From contig CM063251.1 of NCBI GenBank assembly GCA_032158295.1, positions 5,920,253 through 5,984,252 of the forward strand: 64,000 nucleotides of DNA, read 5' to 3'. The first letter of the stretch is position 1. Every line of letters begins with the position of its first letter. This DNA comes from Pycnopodia helianthoides (taxonomy: Eukaryota; Echinodermata; Asteroidea; Forcipulatida; Asteriidae). This document shows positions 46,001 through 50,515 of the stretch, in pieces. The position numbers were made by a program, and so were the translations under genes. Below the pieces are notes generated by a model. That model was given only the letters and a program-made list of their open reading frames with translations. It did not search any database and had not been told where the DNA came from.

Positions 46001-47722
46001 AACACAATGTTCACAGATTCACACATAACTTACATGATTTAAAGTAGGTAATGGTAGAAAGAGTTCCTTAAAATATTTCTGCCTAAAATGCTATCGTTTC
46101 TTTAAAAAACGAGTAAAACAATAGTAATTATCGCGCGCGATAATTTGAAAAAACAGAAAACACATGAGATCTCTTTTTACTATTTTCTCGTGACCTCGAT
46201 GACCAATTGAGCTCAAACTTTCACAGGTTCGTTTGTTCATGCATATGTTTAATCACACAAAATGTGGACACTGATTACCAAAAGTGTACAATACCTTTAA
46301 TAGTAGCTTCACCTCTTAAGCAAAACACTGTTTTCGAGTTGATATTCCAAACATTTTTCCTGAAAAATTAAGGGCATGAGGGTTAATGAACTTTTGATTT
46401 ATAAAAAATAAAAAAAATCCCCCCCCCCGAGAAAATATCGCTATTTGAGGCAACACTGGCAGCTAATGAAATCATCTAGAGAACATTATCAAATATAGCT
46501 TCAAAGGTCAGGCTTCTTTCAGAACAAATGTAAAATGTGAACAAATGCAAAAAAACACATGGATTGATCTTCACCAAGGATTCCCTGCAAGAATACACAA
46601 CATATCAATTACACAGCCAATTAGTTAGACACCTGTTCTCAATGACAATGCCTTCACTAATGAGTCAAATCATTTGAGACTAATTAATATGCAAGATTAC
46701 GACTTGTCATTATCTTTTTTGTCAAGTCGAACTGTCAAAGAACCTTGGTGATGTAGATTCCCATGCTGTATGTTGTCTCCACTAAAAGCACTCGGAGCTG
46801 CCAACTTTCCCTGATTTTACAGAAAGTTCCCTGAAATTAAACCAATCTTTCCATTTTCTGAAAAAATGGTTTACGCTTTGCCAGGGTCTTTGTGCACATT
46901 CATACCGGCCTTTTTATGGTTAAGCAGTAGTGATTTGCAGGGTCTCCAAGTACTATTTCCCGGGGAGTTAAACTCCTTGATATTCTAGAGTGGACAATTT
47001 CGATCAGGATCCAGAGTTGTGTTTGTTGTTGTTATTTTTAAGGGTCTTTTGAGGGGCTGAAAAATATTTTACTCATATATTCGTGCACAAAATTGTACAG
47101 ACATACAGACCTACCCAGATCTTGCCCTCTGATAAAGTTGAGCCATCTGTTCTTTATAGCAGGCTTCCAGATGTCTTGCTGACAGCCTGTGCTACGTTCT
47201 GAGTTTTCTAACATCCCTCTCCCCTGCCAGTCAAACCTTTTGGCTTACTGCGGAGCCAGTAACAAGTGGAACCTTCTTGTATTTGTGTAATTCCTGTAGT
47301 TACTCCTGCATTTGAGTTAAAATGGAAACATTTTCCTGGAGGGTTGGCAGTGGTAATAACTTGACAATCACTGACCATTCAGATTAAAACTAATGTTTTA
47401 TTATACTTACTAGTCTTCAAACTAGGAAGTGAAAGGACTGGGGTAGGTACTGATTCTAACTGATTTTTTTCCTTGGAATCTTTGCAGCCGAGATTTGGCA
47501 GCTAGAGCTCAGGAAACTGCCAGGGAGGATGCAGAGCATCGAGCTCTGCTTGTATCCAGCTATCAAGCCTCACAGGAAAGACATGAGTACGCTAAAGCCA
47601 ACCCGGCTTACGCTGATGGAGAATTTGGTAGACGGGGACAATTCAATCCACCGTCGTGCTCTAACCTCACCATACCATCCAGAGCTGATAGCAAGCCGGC
47701 TAGTGCTGTGGGAACCAACTGA
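20811..47722 (+). CDS. N-acylation-motif LRR-RRM protein, 17 exons (unnamed family)
   Basis: Join of 20811-22022, 22084-22128, 22424-22549, 24361-24497, 25011-25152, 27359-27487, 28594-28714, 29186-29390, 31627-31878, 33468-33688, 35761-35992, 37607-37837, 39034-39122, 41024-41149, 42256-42351, 43192-43283, 47488-47722. Every junction is GT..AG and phases agree, except that exon 8 has one base too many; corrected, the product is about 1229 aa. Order: MGCNTS N terminus fitting myristoylation (Gly2) and palmitoylation (Cys3); disordered acidic/Gln/Ser-rich region to about residue 370; ribonuclease-inhibitor-type LRRs about 380-930 (ELNLSGNQLG, ELDISHNNMTD, TLHLRNCGIGNEG, ELNLSNNRLTDES); spacer; RRM-like fold about 1054-1135 (RNP2 IYLTGLP, RNP1-like GIAWVLLA); charged helix (AARAQETAREDAEH). 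A membrane-tethered RNA-binding scaffold is inference. No LRR-RRM family is recognised. Confidence 0.85.
22084..22128 (+). CDS. LRR-RRM gene exon 2 (15 codons)
   Basis: Micro-exon FIRPDTRSEQMDAVE, acceptor ttttacag, donor gtaatt, phase 0 on both sides. It links exon 1 to the first LRR strand, and skipping would keep the frame. Confidence 0.7.
22424..22549 (+). CDS. LRR-RRM gene exon 3
   Basis: ELNLSGNQLGPQAFRVV then TIQSLDLSKN: one and a half ribonuclease-inhibitor-type LRRs. Acceptor atgtcccag, donor gtaagt, phase 0 on both sides. Confidence 0.85.
23001..23350 (+). repeat. Family G repeat, copy 1
   Basis: Shares about 330 bp with 46961-47310 and 50201-50515, all in the same orientation. 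Blocks include agccatctgttctttgtagc, aggcttccagatgtc and tactgtggagccagta. Ends not resolved and no coding capacity. Confidence 0.8.
23793..24000 (-). repeat. Family E repeat, copy 1 (reverse)
   Basis: Reverse complement of part of the copies at 26619-26990 and 28905-29105. Shared block: gtgaaagtttcagctgaata next to cagtatctacttg. Confidence 0.65.
24361..24497 (+). CDS. LRR-RRM gene exon 4
   Basis: ECLGKMLSMNSSLINLNVSS then NQLGKDFFSRCVGPALGCN. Acceptor ttctctatag, donor gtacat, exits in phase 2. Confidence 0.85.
24759..24968 (+). repeat. Family B MITE fragment with central hairpin
   Basis: Matches the middle of the 11700-12102 element (caattggtcattgaagttgc, gtgttttcagatgcctgaga) and keeps a perfect central stem ctgagaaaggcttc / gaagcctttctcag. 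Terminal repeats are eroded. Confidence 0.7.
25011..25152 (+). CDS. LRR-RRM gene exon 5
   Basis: ASSCGISNLNVLLDNLLHN then SLEELDISHNNMTDSQDF: LRR. Acceptor ccttattaag, donor gtatgt, enters phase 2, leaves phase 0. Confidence 0.85.
25281..25684. repeat. Family A repeat (MITE-like), copy 3
   Basis: Complete: ttaaaggaacattacagaat at the left, ctgtaatgttcctttaa at the right, so the ends are clear inverted repeats of about 17 bp. Internal blocks match copies 1, 2 and 4; a 9-base gggggccta insertion-like difference is at about 25622. Confidence 0.87.
26619..26990 (+). repeat. Family E repeat, copy 2
   Basis: Shares actgtattcagctgaaactt, ttgccaataaatcagcatta and cgttgacaaaaatc with copies at 28905-29105 and, in reverse, 23793-24000. 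A tail-only relative is at about 38126-38175. Confidence 0.7.
27000..27165. repeat. Family F imperfect palindrome
   Basis: aatgaactgtaacccagtta pairs imperfectly with cagtaacttaattagagttc across a ~60-bp centre, followed by tgtacagccactggcctgct. The same layout and flank recur at 40012-40165. Confidence 0.6.
27359..27487 (+). CDS. LRR-RRM gene exon 6
   Basis: SPSCSLKTLHLRNCGIGNEG then LLMEALGLNRSLEMLHAGGN, a canonical LRR with the Cys/Asn ladder position. Acceptor aacttatag, donor gtaagg, phase 0 on both sides. Confidence 0.87.
28594..28714 (+). CDS. LRR-RRM gene exon 7
   Basis: VTNLSELTSLIVSCIKHPTM then DTLVASQEPTLMVN; a degenerate LRR. Acceptor tttaattcag, donor gtatgt, leaves in phase 1. 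Confidence 0.8.
28905..29105 (+). repeat. Family E repeat, copy 3
   Basis: Lies in intron 7 of the LRR-RRM gene. gtagacactgtattcatctg and cagcattacattgacaaaaa match copy 2. Confidence 0.65.
29186..29390 (+). CDS. LRR-RRM gene exon 8, contains a one-base frameshift
   Basis: The first part reads QSLLTSLNVAKCSLTDDIIT then SLANR; the second part is open only in the next frame and reads LPHLSELDLTGNTAMTTVAF. Both halves are clear LRR sequence. Entry and exit are phase 1, which needs a length divisible by three, but the exon is 205 nt. The surplus base lies in the interval of about 29283-29297. Either a sequencing error, a polymorphic null allele, or a real break in this gene copy. Confidence 0.75.
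29571..29583 (+). repeat. Target-site duplication of the LINE, left copy
   Basis: TAGCAGCCGAAGG, repeated exactly at 31572-31584 at the other edge of the LINE. This 13-bp perfect direct repeat fixes the insertion boundaries. Confidence 0.85.
29584..31571 (-). mobile_element. Degenerate non-LTR retrotransposon (RTE-like), antisense in intron 8
   Basis: The minus strand encodes fragments of a reverse transcriptase in several frames: EVETAIKSLQKGKSAGVDNV, TKSLVITLPKK, NYRTISIISHPSK-like sequence, a motif-A region FVVFKKAFDRVW, then IRLMRSLVTSIFLYACEAWT, QRRIQAMEMKCFRKVLQISY, KRKLRWYGHITRS and, in another frame, GRQRKRWEDNIQE. The very C terminus (SAVVPLRP) lies left of a nested MITE. The catalytic Asp of motif A is Val, and the whole FADD palm segment is missing: VIKQLYE runs straight into AQATTALKRLNIIW. 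Multiple frameshifts also occur. The element is 5'-truncated, flanked by a 13-bp duplication, and non-functional. Clade assignment by resemblance only. Confidence 0.85.
29650..30250. mobile_element. 601-bp MITE nested in the LINE
   Basis: Inverted termini of about 45 bp begin TAGAGAGGTTTCGCAAG and continue with ACGGATACGGATACAGATAC-type repeats at both ends. It splits the LINE's C-terminal frame: WRAIV on one side and KSAVVPLRP on the other are contiguous in intact relatives. It is therefore younger than the LINE. No coding capacity is seen inside. Confidence 0.8.
31572..31584 (+). repeat. Target-site duplication of the LINE, right copy
   Basis: Exact second copy of TAGCAGCCGAAGG (see 29571-29583). 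Confidence 0.85.
31627..31878 (+). CDS. LRR-RRM gene exon 9
   Basis: GQSSNLKHLHLGSLSINGL, MLHTLDLKRSKVTPSDVSEL and ALIDLYLEGLKLSGSDALIG: three LRRs. Acceptor atttcaacag, donor gttagt, phase 1 on both sides. Confidence 0.87.
31879..33467 (+). other. Intron 9 of the LRR-RRM gene
   Basis: AT-rich; apart from the tRNA-like fragment at 32408-32452 nothing was recognised. Confidence 0.6.
32408..32452 (-). repeat. tRNA-like A-box fragment (SINE remnant)
   Basis: The minus strand reads TAGCTCAGTTGGTAGAGAGC, a textbook tRNA D-arm/A-box sequence, but no B box follows at the proper distance. Best explained as a decayed tRNA-derived SINE in intron 9. Confidence 0.55.
33468..33688 (+). CDS. LRR-RRM gene exon 10
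   Basis: CSLQSLSLAGCALQDSDLQ, IHTLRLSANRITDEGAVSL and CPLVELNLSNNR: the clearest LRRs of the gene. Acceptor gcaaaccag, donor gtaagt, enters phase 1 and leaves phase 0. Confidence 0.9.
33823..35156. mobile_element. Nested inverted-repeat elements in intron 10
   Basis: The outer ends are TTAAAGGGGCACATTG and CAATGTGCCCCTTTAA. The right part (34955-35156) is a diverged arm of the family-C hairpin (see 16003-16392) and contains a ~55-bp tandem duplication (35012-35120). A second element, 33888-34840, is inserted within. Confidence 0.7.
33888..34840. mobile_element. Inner ~950-bp TIR element
   Basis: The ends TTAAAGGGACACACCGGCTT and AAGCCGGTGTGTACCTTTAA are inverted repeats of about 20 bp. The interior has higher GC than the surroundings near 34200-34450 and no long ORF. 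It interrupts the outer 33823-35156 element. Confidence 0.7.
35761..35992 (+). CDS. LRR-RRM gene exon 11
   Basis: LTDESADTAAKMLVSMPGL, RLLLLGHNALGGEGLTTIV and LRILDVSCQDSHLDETDL: last LRRs. Acceptor gaaccttcag, donor gtgaga, leaves in phase 1. Confidence 0.9.
35993..37606 (+). other. Intron 11 of the LRR-RRM gene
   Basis: An 84-codon frame at 36147-36401 follows a tgcag site but is not needed for phase agreement and has no motif; not accepted. Otherwise AT-rich. Confidence 0.55.
37607..37837 (+). CDS. LRR-RRM gene exon 12, spacer after the LRRs
   Basis: YMKDGDDCMTMHGRSPLPSH then SLQHVLEIADWLKGSLTEG. Phase 1 on both sides, acceptor atctaattag, donor gtaagg. No domain recognised; a non-repeat linker with one amphipathic helix. 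Confidence 0.82.
39034..39122 (+). CDS. LRR-RRM gene exon 13
   Basis: DTDDCSMTAEEWSQVIGLAK then DPSVPSWLQ. Acceptor ctcgttgcag, donor gtgaca, enters phase 1 and leaves phase 0. A short acidic linker before the RRM. Confidence 0.8.
39470..39712 (-). mobile_element. tRNA-derived SINE, minus strand
   Basis: On the minus strand a B-box-like GGGTTTGAGTCCCGGTC is followed by cacatgtgtccttaagcaag, acactcaacaatta, tcctttggatgggacattaa and gccataggta. I know this body sequence style from abundant SINEs in echinoderm and amphioxus genomes. The A box is weaker. Confidence 0.7.
40012..40165. repeat. Family F palindrome with strong stem
   Basis: tgaactctcacccagttac and gtaactgggtgagagttca are perfect reverse complements of 19 bases flanking a ~60-bp centre that itself has inverted blocks (acactctcc.. 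/ ..ggagag). Relative of 27000-27165. Confidence 0.75.
41024..41149 (+). CDS. LRR-RRM gene exon 14, first half of the RRM-like fold
   Basis: RAIYLTGLPASVSANKMEGD carries the RNP2-type strand (IYLTGLP) and the first helix; CLVKEVCILK is the second strand. Acceptor atctctcag, donor gtaagc, phase 0 on both sides. The frame continues past the donor but the splice phases favour ending here. Confidence 0.82.
41849..42198 (-). mobile_element. Family B MITE, reverse orientation, one end truncated
   Basis: Reverse complement of most of 11700-12102: gcataaaaacttacttggta, gagaaacggctccctctgaa, the central gacctc/gaggtc hairpin, and the end aattaccaaaggtgtccagt. Located in intron 14. Confidence 0.85.
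42256..42351 (+). CDS. LRR-RRM gene exon 15, RNP1-like strand
   Basis: DFIQRKPNGIAWVLLADNES then VHKALNYFYEGK. GIAWVLLA aligns with RNP1 ([RK]G[FY][GA][FY]V.[FY]) but has Ile and Leu where RNA-stacking aromatics normally sit, so RNA binding may be weakened or altered. Phase 0 on both sides; acceptor ttctcatag, donor gtatga. Confidence 0.82.
43192..43283 (+). CDS. LRR-RRM gene exon 16
   Basis: ALMFSQPYIISCIKLSVTAN (last RRM strand) then DPNPEDENKA. Acceptor ttttgtgtag, donor gtgggt, leaves in phase 2. Confidence 0.8.
43535..43810 (+). mobile_element. tRNA-related SINE in intron 16
   Basis: tggcatgggtggctagtgcg (A-box-like) and ccctggttcgatttc (B-box-like) are followed by a body with gtgcattggttctctcc, ccctctggttttcctccctc, tggctgtgctccgtggtgat and ttgtggcttgaaaacagtgt, which resembles the conserved bodies of deuterostome SINEs. 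No A-rich tail is obvious. Confidence 0.65.
44515..44887. mobile_element. MITE-like element with AAAGGTAATAT ends
   Basis: Left ttcaaaggtaatataaagga and right tgtataatacctttaac form short inverted termini; the interior is AT-rich and non-coding. Only one copy is seen in the window. Confidence 0.5.
44997..45112 (-). repeat. 116-bp perfect inverted repeat, copy A
   Basis: Reverse complement of 49924-50039 without a mismatch. On the minus strand it begins TGGCTCCTGGGTGTCATGAA and ends GGAAATGTTGTATCC, and is open in one frame (KCWSRNDFTFDLWLWLWGE). Sequence diverges immediately outside. Confidence 0.9.
45558..45932. repeat. Family A repeat (MITE-like), copy 4
   Basis: Complete copy with inverted ends ttaaaggaacgttacagaag and ctgtaatgttcctttaa. 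Slightly more diverged than copies 2 and 3. Confidence 0.85.
45968..46300. mobile_element. MITE intermediate between families A and B
   Basis: The ends aaaggccctgtacactattg and caaaagtgtacaataccttt are inverted repeats. The interior shares actattttctcgtgacc with family A and ttgagctcaaactttcacag with family B. The centre is the palindrome taattatcgcgcgcgataat. Confidence 0.7.
46961..47310 (+). repeat. Family G repeat, copy 2
   Basis: Matches 23001-23350 and 50201-50515 (acctacccagatcttgccct, gagccatctgttctttatag). Confidence 0.78.
47488..47722 (+). CDS. LRR-RRM gene exon 17 (terminal)
   Basis: Acceptor aatctttgcag. Reads RDLAARAQETAREDAEHRAL (charged helix), YQASQERHEYAKANPAYAD, then a Pro/Ser-rich end ASAVGTN and TGA at 47720. 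An internal TTTG|gtagac could act as a weak alternative donor. Degenerate copies of parts of this exon lie downstream at 47905-48010 and 48490-48600. Confidence 0.78.
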
Positions 47723-47904
47723 TAGGGTGAGGCTAAGAGACCGACAGAGGACAAGCTATGTTGGTGTCCTCAGGTGTGATGCTAGTGCGAAGGCAACAAC
47801 AGAGCTAGCTTTCTGAATAGATGATAGAAAAGATTGGAGTCGCCTGCCGGCGACATAATAATGCCCTGATTGCATTAAGATTCCAATTTTCCAATGAGAG
47901 AATT

Positions 47905-48010
47905 GCGTCCGTTAAAGCCAGCCCTGCCTGTGTTGATGGGAGGATCTTTTAGCCATCGAGGATGCAGAACACCAAGCCCTAAATTGCATTTAGTTGCTAA
48001 GCCCTCCAGA
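47905..48010 (+). pseudogene. Degenerate partial copy of LRR-RRM terminal exon, copy 2
   Basis: AAAGCCAGCCCTGCCTGTG (compare AAAGCCAACCCGGCTTACG in exon 17) followed by ttgatggg, then gaggatgcagaacaccaagc (compare gaggatgcagagcatcgagc) and ctaagccctcc. The order of the two blocks is rotated relative to exon 17, as expected from a tandem array. In-frame stops are present. Confidence 0.5.
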
Positions 48011-48489
48011 CGTATGTATACTTTGGCCTAGAATCTCATCTTTGAGAGGGCAAGGCCATTTTCATTTTGCAAAGGGCACTTGAGACTTCCATTATCAAAT
48101 CTAAAAGACTATGGGAAACTTTCGAAGGGGGTACCAAAGCCAAGACCAGGGGCAACAGAAGCCACTGTTAATGGTGATTCAATACTGATATTTTGGCAGT
48201 TGGGCTCGATTGACATCCACTTAAAGGGTATGCCCTTGTGGTGTTTTGAATCATTCTTCCTACTGGTTCCTGACCTTGCACATGTATTAGGTTTTCTGTC
48301 CTATGATTGTGTGGGTTCCCCCCCCCCCAGTCCATGTTGTTTTCTTCTCCCAAATCTAAAACTGAGATTTATTCAGCATTGATCTCTTCACTGGTATCTT
48401 CAGGCCTGTACAAGGTTCAGTACAGGGTATTTTTTTTTAGGGTTCCTTGGTTTCATTACCAGAAAGATATACTGTTTTAAAAGTCTACC

Positions 48490-48600
48490 AGAAGAGAGTT
48501 GCCAGTGCTCAAAGCCAGCCCCGCTTGTGATGATAACATATGGTAGTTGGGGAGGAGACAAACCACCATGCCCTGCTTGCTTCCAGTTATCAAGCCTCCT
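48490..48600 (+). pseudogene. Degenerate partial copy of LRR-RRM terminal exon, copy 3
   Basis: CAAAGCCAGCCCCGCTTGTG then gtgatgataa, followed by ccctgcttgcttccagttat and caagcctcct (exon 17: ctctgcttgtatccagctat, caagcctcac). Same block order as copy 2, about 0.6 kb further on. Confidence 0.55.
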
Positions 48601-49923
48601 ACAATACCACCACCTATTTTAGATCGAAGAATCTGGCTGCCAGGATAAATGTTTGGATTTAATAATAGTCAATTGATATCATAACAATTCCAATCCAGAT
48701 AGGCTTCACATTACTAAAGCCAATAGTGCTTTTTGTGTCTCCGAGGGAAGGATCAGGTTACGCTCAAACCCAACATACAAAAAAGATAAAACATCTTTAA
48801 AGTTTCCTTTAAATGTTTTTTTTTTCCAAAAGTAGCTTTTGAAATAAACCAAGCGGAATCTTAATGGCTCAAGATTTACCAATCTGCTTTTCGATGATCT
48901 ATATAAGAAACCTCAGTCGAGTCTTTCATTAAATTTTATACATCATGAATTTCCTAGTGGGAGTTTGTCAGATACTCATGCGATGGGTGTCATGTTCTGC
49001 TCGCCTACTCTGTTTTTTTCTCAAGGCCTTTATACACATCAAAGTATTGCTGTACTGATTGCGGAACTTGGCTTTGGGGTCTTTCAATCTTGTACAAGTC
49101 AGAATTAATCGGACATAAATTCATCCATACGGTAAACGCGAAACCTAGTGAGGGAACATCTTCTCCATTATTTAATTTTTGCTTTATTGGCAAGTCGTGC
49201 TTTCCCATCTCGGGGTGTGTTTTCCCTAGTTAAGATTATGATGCCTTTTATTGACGTACAAAAAGTAAATCAAATATGACAAGGGACTGTTTCCCATAGA
49301 AAAATACACAAATCGATTTTTTATTAGTTCAACATGTTTAACGATAACGGAATTGCTTTAAAAGATCGTTCTGATATGGATTGGTAAACTTATAGTTTAG
49401 GAAAAACATTAAGGTGTATATTTATTTTAAGGTAATGACATCAAACTTTTACTAAATATTTTGGCGCATCAAACTTTTCCTGAATGTTTTGGCGCATCAA
49501 ACCGTTCCCTTTGACCTTTTAGTACATTCAAAAGAACCTCAGTTTTCGAGCTTTGGCTGTGGGTTATATAAAGTTGGATCATATGTGTGAAGGTCAGGCA
49601 TTCACGGTCATTGTTGCTGAGAGTTTGTTCTGAAAAAGGTGGTAGTTGTAAATTGTGTTCTTTGAGACAACCTTGGGTGAATGAAACGGCGGTAATGTGC
49701 AGAGACTGTAGACTTGAAGTCTAATGGATATAGATTTGGTTTGTCTGAAGCTGAAGTGTGTAGTGATAGCTGGTCAAATGGATGTCAAGAATTGGTTGTC
49801 CATACTCCATCTTCTGGTGACCGTCTCCTCGTGACTCGTGTTCCGCGAATAATTGAATGATTGACTCATAATATAAACCATGGAGGTAACACATAACCTC
49901 CATGATTGAACCAACCCAAACGC

Positions 49924-50039
49924 TGGCTCCTGGGTGTCATGAAATGCTGGTCAAGGAACGACTTCACGTTCGATTTGTGGTTATGGTTGTGGGGTGAGAA
50001 TTACAACACAAATCAAATGAAGAAGGAAATGTTGTATCC
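49924..50039 (+). repeat. 116-bp perfect inverted repeat, copy B
   Basis: Identical to the reverse complement of 44997-45112. It lies 2.2 kb downstream of the LRR-RRM stop codon. Confidence 0.9.
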
Positions 50040-50200
50040 TGTATCAGACTGTACACAATGTACAAACTGTTCATGATAAGCGATTTAATGGGCAGTTGGA
50101 TTTGAGGTTGATGTTGTGGGTGGTTAAAAAATGACCGCTGGTAACACTAAGTCATGGCGCATTTTATTTATTTCATTGTTAAGTACTCGGTATCCTAAAA

Positions 50201-50515
50201 TGGACCATTCCTAATATCTAAGAGGGGAATTGGGTCCCAGCGTTTGTAGTTTTTCTGTTCAGGGGATGACAAATATTTTCACTCAAATACTTAGTGCACA
50301 AAATTGTACAGACGTTCAGACCTACCAAGATCTAATCTTCTGATAAAGCCATCTGTTCGTTGTAGGAGGCTTCCAGATGTCTTGCTGACAGCCTGTGCTA
50401 CGTTCTGATGTTTCCAACACCCCTCTCCCCTGCCAATCAAACCTTTTGGTTTACTGCGGAGCCAGTAACAAGTGGAACCTTCTTGCATTTGTGTTATTCT
50501 TGGGGTTACCTCGTC
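50201..50515 (+). repeat. Family G repeat, copy 3
   Basis: Matches the copies at 23001-23350 and 46961-47310; retains aggcttccagatgtcttgct and gagccagtaacaagtggaac, closest to copy 2. Confidence 0.78.

Larger units (their letters stand above)
43284..47487 (+). other. Intron 16 of the LRR-RRM gene, repeat-rich
   Basis: 4.2 kb. In order: SINE (43535-43810), TIR element (44515-44887), arm of a 116-bp perfect inverted repeat (44997-45112), AAT/AAAT microsatellites (about 45250-45295 and 45475-45560), family A copy (45558-45932), a diverged family A/B-like element (45968-46300) and family G copy (46961-47310). Confidence 0.6.
47723..49920 (+). other. 3' flank / 3'UTR region of the LRR-RRM gene
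   Basis: Contains two decayed partial copies of the terminal exon (47905-48010, 48490-48600). A minus-strand 67-codon frame at 49005-49208 (GKHDLPIKQKLNNGEDVPSL) looks protein-like but has no motif or splice partner. No AATAAA signal could be confidently tied to the gene. Confidence 0.45.
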
